Assembly: GCA_023251135.1 (NCBI GenBank)
Contig: JAHEZJ010000004.1
Location: 62,001-126,000 of the forward strand
From: Flavobacterium sp.
Lineage (GTDB): Bacteria > Bacteroidota > Bacteroidia > Flavobacteriales > Flavobacteriaceae
DNA: 64,000 bases
Reading direction: 5' to 3'
Below are positions 53,577 to 61,419 of this stretch, piece after piece; within the stretch, counting starts at the first letter, position 1, and each line of letters starts with the position of its first letter. Made by a program: the position numbers and the translations under genes. A model generated the notes under the pieces. It saw only the letters and a list, made by a program, of their open reading frames with translations. It was not told where the DNA came from and did no database searches.

Positions 53577-54843
53577 CTTTTATTTTTTGCAGAGAATTTG
53601 CTGCGGTTATTGCCGTAAATTCTCTATAATTATCAATTACGTGTTTTTGAAACTTGAAAATATGAACTATTGTCAAGTCATTGAATGGCTCTGTAACAGT
53701 ATTGTTTATATACATTTCCTTATTTGGAACTGTACAAATATCTCCAATAAAACCTTTGTCAAGTTCTATGGTTGTTGGTTTGGTGTCAAAAGTTGAACCT
53801 ATTACAATCAAACCTCCTTTCTCAACTTCTGACAAGTCAGACCTATATATATCCTCCAGCTTAAAAATCCACTCTTTTGAATCGGTAAAGTATAGTTTTT
53901 TAGACTTATGAATATTTTTCAATTCATTTAAAGTAATTTTTTGCTCATTATGCAGTTGATTGATAGATAGTAATTCTAAAAATGAAATCCATAATGCTTT
54001 ATGATTAATTAGACCGATATCAGTTCCTGAGACTAGAAGGGAATCTTTGTAGATTTCAATTATCTTTTGTGGGGTAAATTCTTCGCAAAGATTTTTAGCG
54101 ATGACTTTTAATTCGTTTTGAATTAAAGTTTTTTTAGCTGATGTAACTTGAATTCCTCCTAATGGAAAAATGTCATTAAGTAATCTTTCAAATGAACCGA
54201 TGTATGGTGGGAATAATTTGGATAACTCATCTTCATTTTCAGCTATAATTTCATCATAGAATGATAAAGGCATAAATACTAATCGACCTAAGGTTTCTTT
54301 TCCATCTTCTGCTGCCATTTTAGATTGAATACCAGCAAGCAAAATACAGGAATCTTCTACTTTCAGGATACCTCCGCCTGATTGGCCAATTACTTCATCG
54401 TAGATAATAGGCTGTTTACTTTTTGATTCCCGATAATTGTGTTGCTTAGTTTGTAGTATAGTGATTTCATCAAGTCTAAAACTGTCATTTTGATTTCTCC
54501 TAGAATTCGGATGCCCACATAAAAAATACCCATCTTTATTTTCAGGTAATATTTCATTCCGAAGTAATATTTCTATTATGCCTATTTTTTTAACTTTTAT
54601 AATTGCTGCATCTTTGTTATTGTCTGAATGCCTATAAGGCTCTTCAATAATTTCTAATGTTTCGTTTATTAAATTTCCATTTTCATCCAAGTATTGTCGA
54701 ATTATTGATGGTGCATTGTTATCTATTATAACATGCTTTGCTGTTAGAACGTAACTATATTCATCATTTATTGGTTGAAACAAGCAACCGCTTCCACCTT
54801 CAACTTTTACAGTAAATTTTGTTAATAAATCTATTCTTGACAT
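53554..54843 (-). CDS. Trypsin-like serine protease fused to ABC-three-component-like C-terminal domain
   Basis: 429-residue protein. Residues 1-210 form a trypsin-like protease: His37 in VLTAKHVII, Asp78 in NKDAAII, Ser155 in GQSGGG. All three catalytic residues are present and no signal peptide is visible, so it acts in the cytosol. Residues 230-429 form a helical and beta domain (LLVSGTDIGLINHKALWISFLELLSINQ, LIVIGSTFDTKP, IVHIFKFQKHV) that resembles the C-terminal component of ABC-three-component systems. Cytosolic trypsin domains in defence operons often cleave a partner on infection. The gene overlaps MBL by 13 bases and the middle gene by 23. Confidence 0.78.
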   Translation of the reverse strand: MSRIDLLTKFTVKVEGGSGCLFQPINDEYSYVLTAKHVIIDNNAPSIIRQYLDENGNLINETLEIIEEPYRHSDNNKDAAIIKVKKIGIIEILLRNEILPENKDGYFLCGHPNSRRNQNDSFRLDEITILQTKQHNYRESKSKQPIIYDEVIGQSGGGILKVEDSCILLAGIQSKMAAEDGKETLGRLVFMPLSFYDEIIAENEDELSKLFPPYIGSFERLLNDIFPLGGIQVTSAKKTLIQNELKVIAKNLCEEFTPQKIIEIYKDSLLVSGTDIGLINHKALWISFLELLSINQLHNEQKITLNELKNIHKSKKLYFTDSKEWIFKLEDIYRSDLSEVEKGGLIVIGSTFDTKPTTIELDKGFIGDICTVPNKEMYINNTVTEPFNDLTIVHIFKFQKHVIDNYREFTAITAANSLQKIKDVTKGVI

Positions 54844-55913
54844 CCTGAGAAAGAAAATTCGTTATTGGGTATTTGCATTGGTCGGAAATTTGGAAAATCT
54901 GAGTAATCGGTATCAGAGAATATCTTTTCAATTTGCTCTGGATAATTAAAGAATACTTCACAATTATCATTTACTGAAGCTAGCCTTGCAAGAAACTTTT
55001 TATTTGGGTGAGCGTGTTTGTCTCCGTTAGTGCTTATTACATATTTCTTTGTCTCGATTAATTCAAGCATTTCGATGTTGTTATTAGCCTTACTGCCGTG
55101 ATGTGATATTTTTACCAGTTCAGCTTTTAATGGCTTTTCCTTTGAATAACCAAACTCTTTCAAGGAATTCACTACTACTGTCGGATGTGCATCTGCCAAA
55201 AACACAAAGTTTTTCTTCTCAAATGTTAATATGAAGGCAATTGAACTTCCATTGTGAATAGCAGGGTCTTCTTTGAATTTGTCACTTGCAATATGTTCTG
55301 AAAGTGTAAAGTCATAGTCGTTTTTTTCGGCTGATGTGTCTAAAGATTCAGGTTCTTCTTTTTCCCATTTACCAAGCAATAACTTTAATTTATCTGGGCT
55401 AGGGGATAAAATTTTGAACTTAATTCCTAAATATTCAAAATACTCTAAGGCGATAACTACATTTCTGTCCCAAATTCCTTTTGTCTCGATGTAATCCTCA
55501 AACTTCACACCTTGTCCAATGCTTGTAAGTGTTGTTTCATCAGGGTTGAAAGTCAAAAAATTGTCTTTATTTTCTTCTTCGTCAAAGTATTCAGAAATAA
55601 GTTTTCCTGAATTAAACCAAACTTTACCAATCAAAGAATGAGCATCATTGTCTTTTTCAAACCATTTCAATACACCTCCAATATGGTCATCGTCAACATG
55701 GGTAAGTACAAGTAGGTCAATTTTTTCGTCATTCTCTCTAATTTTGTCAACTGTTTCTTTTAGTTCTCCATATTCAAGTTTACCGTTCTTGCTTTTCTGT
55801 ACATAAGTTGCTGGCATTCCACCATCAATTAAAATGTTTCTTGGTTTTCCGTTTTCTTCGAAAGAAATCAGGATTGCGTCTCCGTTGAATGCTTTTAAAA
55901 ACTTAATTTTCAT
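54831..55913 (-). CDS. MBL-fold metallo-hydrolase of the four-gene system
   Basis: 360-residue metallo-beta-lactamase-fold protein, like the ComEC/Rec2 group. It begins IKFLKAFNGDAILISF; the metal motif is LTHVDDDHIGGVL at about 70-82 (H72, D74, D76, H77), and further ligands are in FVFLADAHPT and KISHHGSKANN. No membrane spans, so it is a soluble hydrolase, probably a nuclease or phosphodiesterase. It starts the four-gene operon and is coupled to the protease gene. MBL plus trypsin-like protease also precede the Avs1 sensor in known defence loci, which makes a defence effector role likely. Confidence 0.82.
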   Translation of the reverse strand: MKIKFLKAFNGDAILISFEENGKPRNILIDGGMPATYVQKSKNGKLEYGELKETVDKIRENDEKIDLLVLTHVDDDHIGGVLKWFEKDNDAHSLIGKVWFNSGKLISEYFDEEENKDNFLTFNPDETTLTSIGQGVKFEDYIETKGIWDRNVVIALEYFEYLGIKFKILSPSPDKLKLLLGKWEKEEPESLDTSAEKNDYDFTLSEHIASDKFKEDPAIHNGSSIAFILTFEKKNFVFLADAHPTVVVNSLKEFGYSKEKPLKAELVKISHHGSKANNNIEMLELIETKKYVISTNGDKHAHPNKKFLARLASVNDNCEVFFNYPEQIEKIFSDTDYSDFPNFRPMQIPNNEFSFSGCQE

Positions 55914-56105
55914 AGTTGTTATTGTTGCGGTTGGACAAAATTAAATATGCTCAATTGTGTCGGCTTTGAATATGACGGAAAAGCTTATTAAAATCTGAAA
56001 CAAGCATTCGACAATCCATCCAATTTTCAATGTATTCCTGAAATGGATTTTTTATTTTTATATTTTCAAAATCAACAAGGTATCAACAGATTAACTTCGA
56101 ATAGC

Positions 56106-56220
56106 AAACATATAAAACTGTTTTAACATTACTTTACGGTTTTCCATAATCTGTATCTTTAAATAAGTTGCAAAATAGTTCTTTTAATAAGCATATTGAT
56201 ACCGTATAAATACCTGTTTT
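56106..56220. repeat. Long intergenic direct repeat, copy 2
   Basis: Partner of 46495-46610, same orientation. The blocks TTTACGGTTTTCCATAATCT, GCAAAATAGTTCTTTT and CGTATAAATACCTGTTTT are shared. The two copies lie upstream of different minus-strand units and enclose 46.6-56.1 kb. Confidence 0.75.
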
Positions 56221-56239
56221 AAATTTTTATTGCGCATAA

Positions 56240-56263
56240 AAAAAGATGCCGAAGCATCTTTTT
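56240..56263 (-). terminator. Terminator of XRE gene with UUCG-type loop
   Basis: AAAAAGATGC and GCATCTTTTT pair; read on the minus strand it is GATGC-TTCG-GCATC followed by T's. Confidence 0.85.
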
Positions 56264-56267
56264 ATTC

Positions 56268-56489
56268 TTAAAACAAATCTTTTATATCAACCTTTAAGGC
56301 TCTTGCAATTAAAGTTAGAGTTTTTACTGTTGGATTCGTTTCTCCTCTTTCTATTCTGGCAACCTGATTTACTGACATACCAATTTCAATAGCTAATTTA
56401 GATTGAGAATATTGATCTTTTTCTTCTCTAATTTTTCTTATGTTAGCTCCAAGCTTAATTTGTACTTTATTTATTTCTTTTTCTTCCAC
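56268..56489 (-). CDS. XRE-family transcriptional regulator
   Basis: 73-residue DNA-binding protein consisting almost wholly of a Cro/C1-type HTH: NIRKIREEKDQYSQSKLAIEIGMSVNQVARIERGETNPTVKTLTLIARALKVDIKDLF. It lies upstream of the MBL operon on the same strand but is separated by its own terminator, so it is an independent, probably autoregulated gene. It may control the neighbouring defence operon. A palindrome (56523-56540) lies in its promoter. Confidence 0.88.
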   Translation of the reverse strand: MEEKEINKVQIKLGANIRKIREEKDQYSQSKLAIEIGMSVNQVARIERGETNPTVKTLTLIARALKVDIKDLF

Positions 56490-56522
56490 ATGATAAATTT
56501 CCAGTATAAAAAAACATTAATC

Positions 56523-56540
56523 CTACACATATATATGTAG
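56523..56540. promoter_or_regulatory. Candidate operator of the XRE gene
   Basis: CTACA (56523-56527) and TGTAG (56536-56540) form an inverted repeat around CATATATA, about 34-51 bases upstream of the XRE start. The size and symmetry fit a dimeric Cro-like regulator; autoregulation is inferred. Confidence 0.5.
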
Positions 56541-56577
56541 TTGTGTGTTTTTTTCATTATATTTGTTTTTGAATTTA

Positions 56578-56585
56578 TATATTTG
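56578..56585 (+). promoter_or_regulatory. -7 promoter box before hairpin RNA
   Basis: TATATTTG fits TAnnTTTG; a second identical box is at 56558-56565. Either could start a + strand transcript just ahead of the long hairpin. No good -33 element at normal spacing was found. Confidence 0.45.
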
Positions 56586-56621
56586 CGATTCTTCACATTA
56601 AGATATTTGAAGCATTCGCTT

Positions 56622-56745
56622 AGAATCTCGACTTGAAAACTGGAAATTTAAAAGGAACGAGAGGATAAGTAAGATGCTCACGCCTATGGCGTGGGCTCAC
56701 TTATTGTTCCTCGGTATTTCCAGTACCTCAAGTCAATAAGCTGAG
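56622..56745 (+). ncRNA. Candidate 6S RNA (6S-Flavo-like)
   Basis: A long, interrupted hairpin. Outer stem GACTTGA (56630-56636) with TCAAGTC (56728-56734). Next stem ACTGGAAAT (56639-56647) with ATTTCCAGT (56716-56724). Then a wide internal loop, and an inner part pairing GGAAC, ATAAGT, CTCACGCC with GGCGTGGG, ACTTAT, GTTCC. A long rod with a large central bubble is the fold of 6S RNA, which traps RNA polymerase. A -7 box lies upstream and a T-rich stretch (56755-56760) follows. Family assignment is from fold and memory of the flavobacterial 6S group, not a search. Alternative: a REP-like palindrome. Confidence 0.55.
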
Positions 56746-56911
56746 TTCTGCGCCTTTTTTATTAGGTTCTTCATGGCTTATATTTCTTAGCAATCCTTTA
56801 AATTAAAAATGACTTCGCATTATAAGAGAATTTTAATCTTAAAACTCGTTTATTAATGTAAAAAGAAATTTTATTATGACCATTAAGCCGTTTACTTAAT
56901 GCATAAAAAAT

Positions 56912-56948
56912 GGCCCTCTACTTCGTCGCTAAACTGTTATAGAGGACC
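56912..56948. promoter_or_regulatory. Leader hairpin upstream of susC-like gene
   Basis: GGCCCTCTA (56912-56920) and TAGAGGACC (56940-56948) pair with one mismatch, 42 bases before the SusC start. It could attenuate or stabilise the susC leader. No T run follows. Confidence 0.4.
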
Positions 56949-56989
56949 GTAGCTAATCAAATCTTCGTTTAACTAACCAATCCAATATT

Positions 56990-59900
56990 ATGAATATTTT
57001 TTCATTTTACAAGGATGGGAAAGGTCTTTATTGCCTGTTTTTTATATGGCTTTGTTTTTCTTTTTCATCTGTCTATGCCAAAAACACAGTCCGGCACAGT
57101 ACTATTTTTACTCAACAACATCAAATTCAAGGGGCTATAACCGATGGTCTCAATCCATTGCCTGGTGTTACTATTGCTGTTAAAAGCAAACTTAATTCGT
57201 CTACTATTTCAGATTATAGTGGACAATACACCCTTTTTTCCGCTCCAAATGACACCTTAATTGTTTCTTTTATTGGTTTTAAAACTGCTTTGATCCCAAT
57301 AAAAAGTCGAACGAACATTGATATACAATTGCTTTATGATATCACAACCCTTCAGGAAGTTAAAGTCAATGCCGGTTATTATTCCGTAAAAGAAAGCGAA
57401 CGCACCGGAAGTATTGCTCGTATCACTTCCAAAGATATCGAAACACAGCCCGTAACTAATATCCTTGCAACAATGCAGGGCCGTATGGCTGGAGTGAGCA
57501 TAACCCAGGCAACTGGAGTTCCCGGTGGAGGCTTTGATATAAAGATAAGGGGACAGAACAGCATCAGGACGGATGCCAATGCACCTCTGTATATTATTGA
57601 TGGTGTACCCTATTCCTCGGAACCCGTTGGGTCCTTTTATACTGGAACAACTTTCCCCACACTTACCAGTCCTCTAAACAGTATAAATCCTGACGCGATC
57701 GAAAGCATAGAGATTCTAAAAGATGCAGATGCTACCTCTATCTACGGATCTAGAGGTGCCAACGGTGTCGTTTTGATTACAACCAAGAAAGGTAAAGCCG
57801 GAAAAACAAAGTTTACCGTGACGGCATCGACAGGTACTGGGACGGTGACTAAGTTTATAAAACTGATGAATACACAAGAGTACTTGGATATGCGCAGACA
57901 GGCCTTTATAAATGACGGGATTAGCGAGTACGGGATTTCTGATTATGATATAAACGGCACATGGGATCAAAACCGCTACACAGACTGGCAGAAAGAACTA
58001 CTTGGAGGAACAGCTCAAATAACTGACCTTCATGCATCTGTATCAGGAGGTTCAGAGCATACACAGTTTCTGGTCAGTGGTTCTTACCATACAGAATCCA
58101 CTGTGTTTGCTGGTGATTTTTTATACCGAAAAGGGGGCAGCCAGATAAATTTAAACCACCAGTCAGAGGATAATAAATTTAAGCTGACATTCTCGGCAGG
58201 ATTTAATAGACAGGATAATAACCAGCCGTCATTTGATTTTACCTATGATGCGCGGGCACTGCCTCCTAATGCGCCAGCTTTATATAATTCCGATGGTGAA
58301 CTAAATTGGGAAAACGGAACTTGGGATAATCCCCTTAGAAATCTTAATACGGAATTTGAATCTGCAACCAATGATTTAACAGCAAATACAACTCTTACAT
58401 ACGAACTGGCAAAAGGATTATCGGTAAAAAGTAACCTTGGATATACAATCTTGCATAATGATGAAACCCGAATCGTGCCATCCACAATTTATAATCCGGC
58501 AAATAATGTAAGCAGTGCAGGTTCTGCTATTTTTTTAAATAATACAGATCGCTCGTCATGGATTATAGAACCACAGATCAACTGGAAAAAAGATCTTGGT
58601 AAATCTAATCTCGACATTCTCTTGGGAGCCACATTTCAAAGCCAGGAGTCCCAATCACTTGTTCAGTCTGGAACAGGTTTCGCTTCCAACAATCTAATTT
58701 ATAACCTTGCCGCCGCAAAGAATGTACGTGTGCTCACTAACGACCAGACTCAGTATAAATATCAGGCTATTTTCGGAAGGATAAATTACAACCTCAAAGA
58801 GCGGTATATCATCAATCTGACAGCAAGACGAGATGGATCCAGTCGTTTTGGTCCTGGAAATCAATTTGCTTATTTCGGGGCAGTAGGTCTGGCTTGGATT
58901 TTTTCAAATGAAAATTTACTAAAAGACAGCTCGTGGCTAAGTTTTGGTAAAATCCGTTCCAGTTATGGAACAACAGGAAATGATCAAATCGGTGATTATC
59001 AATTTCTAGATACCTATACCACCTCATCAGTGCTTTATGGTGGCAACACCGGACTTTCTCCCTCAAGATTGTATAATGCAGATTTTGGATGGGAAACAAA
59101 TAAAAAATTTGAAGCAGCGCTCGAGCTTGGTTTTTTTCAGGATCGCATATTTGTAACAGGAGCTTGGTATCAAAATCGATCGTCCAATCAGCTGGTGGGC
59201 CTATCCTTGCCGGGCACAACAGGTTTTACAAGCATACAGTCCAATCTTGACGCTGTTGTAGAAAACAGCGGACTGGAATTTACACTTCGTACCAGTAATT
59301 TTGTAAAAGGAAATTTTACCTGGATAACAAATCTAAACTTAACGTTTGCCAACAATAAATTGGTGCGTTTTCCAGGTCTGGAAAGCTCAGCTTACAGCCA
59401 GCAGTACCGGATTGGAAAACCTTTAAATATCGCACTGCTCTACGACCTCAAAGGTGTTAATCCGCAGACAGGCTTATATGAATTCGATGATTTAAATGGC
59501 GATGGCAGTATTACATTTCCCGAAGATAGACAGGCAATGGCCGATCTGAATCCGAAATATTTCGGAGGAATTCAAAATCAGCTGACTTATAAAGGAATCA
59601 CTTTAGATTTTTTATTTCAGTTGGTAAAACAGAAAAACAGAACTTATCCAATGGGACCTGCCGGAATGATGTCCAATCAGCAGCAAAGAATAGCCAGCAG
59701 CTGGAGGGAACAGAACGATATTGCGCCATATCAGATCTACACTACCGGGTATAACGATGATGCTATGACAGCCAGTTATTTACTTGATGAAAGCACGGGA
59801 TCCGTTACCGATGCTTCATTCATTCGGTTGAAAAATATATCTCTTTCCTACAACCTGCCTCTTTCGTTAAAAGAAACCCAGTGTAAAATTATGCTGCAGG

Positions 59901-60013
59901 GCCAGAACCTTTTGACATTCACTAAATATAAGGATGGGGATCCGGAATTTTTAAGTTACGGTTTTCTGCCGCCACTAAAAGTTATAACAGCAGGAATACA
60001 ATTAATATTTTAA
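56990..60013 (+). CDS. SusC/RagA-type TonB-linked outer-membrane transporter
   Basis: 1007-residue outer-membrane transporter. A signal peptide (MNIFSFYKDGKGLYCLFFIWLCFSFSSVYA) precedes a carboxypeptidase D-like domain at about 45-115 (QGAITDGLNPLPGVTIAVKSKLNSSTISDYSGQYTLF). Then come the TonB-box-like region and plug domain (VTNILATMQGRMAGVSITQATGVPGGGFDIKIRGQNSIRT; the SusC motif PLYIIDGVPY; SIEILKDADATSIYGSRGANGVVLITTK) and a beta-barrel ending in AGIQLIF. It imports a bulky substrate with its SusD lipoprotein partner, which starts 11 bases downstream. The attached peptidase gene suggests a peptide substrate. Confidence 0.95.
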   Translation: MNIFSFYKDGKGLYCLFFIWLCFSFSSVYAKNTVRHSTIFTQQHQIQGAITDGLNPLPGVTIAVKSKLNSSTISDYSGQYTLFSAPNDTLIVSFIGFKTALIPIKSRTNIDIQLLYDITTLQEVKVNAGYYSVKESERTGSIARITSKDIETQPVTNILATMQGRMAGVSITQATGVPGGGFDIKIRGQNSIRTDANAPLYIIDGVPYSSEPVGSFYTGTTFPTLTSPLNSINPDAIESIEILKDADATSIYGSRGANGVVLITTKKGKAGKTKFTVTASTGTGTVTKFIKLMNTQEYLDMRRQAFINDGISEYGISDYDINGTWDQNRYTDWQKELLGGTAQITDLHASVSGGSEHTQFLVSGSYHTESTVFAGDFLYRKGGSQINLNHQSEDNKFKLTFSAGFNRQDNNQPSFDFTYDARALPPNAPALYNSDGELNWENGTWDNPLRNLNTEFESATNDLTANTTLTYELAKGLSVKSNLGYTILHNDETRIVPSTIYNPANNVSSAGSAIFLNNTDRSSWIIEPQINWKKDLGKSNLDILLGATFQSQESQSLVQSGTGFASNNLIYNLAAAKNVRVLTNDQTQYKYQAIFGRINYNLKERYIINLTARRDGSSRFGPGNQFAYFGAVGLAWIFSNENLLKDSSWLSFGKIRSSYGTTGNDQIGDYQFLDTYTTSSVLYGGNTGLSPSRLYNADFGWETNKKFEAALELGFFQDRIFVTGAWYQNRSSNQLVGLSLPGTTGFTSIQSNLDAVVENSGLEFTLRTSNFVKGNFTWITNLNLTFANNKLVRFPGLESSAYSQQYRIGKPLNIALLYDLKGVNPQTGLYEFDDLNGDGSITFPEDRQAMADLNPKYFGGIQNQLTYKGITLDFLFQLVKQKNRTYPMGPAGMMSNQQQRIASSWREQNDIAPYQIYTTGYNDDAMTASYLLDESTGSVTDASFIRLKNISLSYNLPLSLKETQCKIMLQGQNLLTFTKYKDGDPEFLSYGFLPPLKVITAGIQLIF

Positions 60014-60023
60014 ATCAATTAAT

Positions 60024-61409
60024 ATGAAAACACTTTTTAACACATCGATCAATGCCTTGTGCCATATTATTATAATTTCGATGTTCTCCTGTGATTCGTT
60101 TGTAGAAGTTGATCTGCCAAAATCCCAGCTGACCACACCAACTGTTTTTGAAGACTATAATACTGCCAGTTCAGCACTTTTAAATATTTACTCCAATATT
60201 AGGGATGCGGGAATTTTCACTGGAACAGCTGTAGGGATTTCAAATCAGCTTGGCAACTATGCAGATGAAATTAAAAGCAGTGAAAGTCCAACCAATTCCA
60301 GTTTAAGTTTTTATAAAAATACACTTTTGCCTGCCAACACTGTTATCAGTGGGTACTGGAACGCCGCTTATAATCAAATTTATGCTGCAAATGGGATAAT
60401 CGAAGGCTCAGCTGCAAGCAGCAATCTTACCCTTGAGCAGAAGAATCAGCTTCAGGGAGAAGCATTGTTTATCAGGGCACTGGTTCATTTCTATCTTACA
60501 AACCTTTTTGGAGATATACCCTATATTACTAGCACTGATTATAAAGAAAACAGCACTGTTAGCAGAAAACCTGTTGCGGAGATATATAGAAAGCTTACAA
60601 CAGATCTTGAAAATGCTATTCTTTTACTGCCTGTTCAGTATCAGGGTCAGGAAAGAGTGCGTCCTAATGTTTTAACTGCAAAAGCTCTTCTTGCCAGAGT
60701 CTATTTGTATTCAAAAGCTTATCCGGAAGCGGCAAATGCCTCCTCTGCTGTACTTAACAGAGAAGAACTTTATCATCTGGAAAGTCCCGACCGTGCATTT
60801 TTATTGAATTCAAATGAAACTATATGGCAGCTACAGGCCGGAGCTGGAGGCAGAAATACAGCAGAAGCTGCCACTTTTACTTTTATTTCGATTCCTCCCC
60901 CTCGTGTTTCGCTCAGCAATTTTCTGGTGGATTCATTTGGGGCTGGTGATCTGCGCAGGTCCCTATGGATAAAAGCAGTTACAAAAAATACTTCGACATT
61001 TTACCACGCATATAAATACAAAGAAAACAACTCAACAGCAGTTTCAAAAGAATATGCAATAATGTTTCGATTAGCCGAGCAGTATCTGATCAGAGCAGAG
61101 GCCAGGGCCTATCAGGGAGATCTCATTGGTGCCAAGGAAGATTTAAATAAAGTAAGGCATCGCGCAGGCCTATCAGACACTTCAGCCACAACGCAGCAGG
61201 AAATTTTGGACGCTATAATTATTGAGAGAAAATGGGAACTTTTTACTGAGTACGGGCATCGTTTTTTTGATCTTAAAAGGACGGCTAAATTAGACATTGT
61301 ACTCAGTGGAATTAAGCCTGGCTGGAATACACCTGATGATTTATTACCTATTCCTCAAAGTGAGTTTAGTGCAAATCCTTTTCTTGGTTCTCAAAATCCG
61401 GGATATTAA
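60024..61409 (+). CDS. SusD/RagB-type substrate-binding lipoprotein
   Basis: 461-residue outer-membrane lipoprotein, the lid and substrate-binder of the SusC channel. The signal peptide ends in a lipobox MFSC near residue 23. A SusD-like N-terminal domain (ALLNIYSNIRDAGIFTG; IYAANGIIEGSA; GEALFIRALVHFYLTNLFGDIPYI) with TPR-like helices is followed by the C-terminal RagB domain with the conserved segment RLAEQYLIRAEARAYQGDLIGAKEDLNKVRHRAGL and the terminal ELFTEYGHRFFDLKR. Length is typical. No anti-sigma or sigma pair is adjacent. Confidence 0.94.
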   Translation: MKTLFNTSINALCHIIIISMFSCDSFVEVDLPKSQLTTPTVFEDYNTASSALLNIYSNIRDAGIFTGTAVGISNQLGNYADEIKSSESPTNSSLSFYKNTLLPANTVISGYWNAAYNQIYAANGIIEGSAASSNLTLEQKNQLQGEALFIRALVHFYLTNLFGDIPYITSTDYKENSTVSRKPVAEIYRKLTTDLENAILLLPVQYQGQERVRPNVLTAKALLARVYLYSKAYPEAANASSAVLNREELYHLESPDRAFLLNSNETIWQLQAGAGGRNTAEAATFTFISIPPPRVSLSNFLVDSFGAGDLRRSLWIKAVTKNTSTFYHAYKYKENNSTAVSKEYAIMFRLAEQYLIRAEARAYQGDLIGAKEDLNKVRHRAGLSDTSATTQQEILDAIIIERKWELFTEYGHRFFDLKRTAKLDIVLSGIKPGWNTPDDLLPIPQSEFSANPFLGSQNPGY

Positions 61410-61419
61410 ATTTATAATT

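Larger units (their letters stand above)
55914..56267. other. Intergenic region upstream of the four-gene operon, with repeat copy 2
   Basis: About 350 bases. It holds the long repeat (56106-56220) and the terminator of the XRE gene, and otherwise no gene. It should contain the promoter of the MBL operon; no clean TAnnTTTG was seen on the minus strand. Confidence 0.5.

Noticed and set aside
42288..56489. Classical integron array
   Set aside because: No integron integrase seen and attC consensus could not be shown; only a cassette-like layout is claimed.
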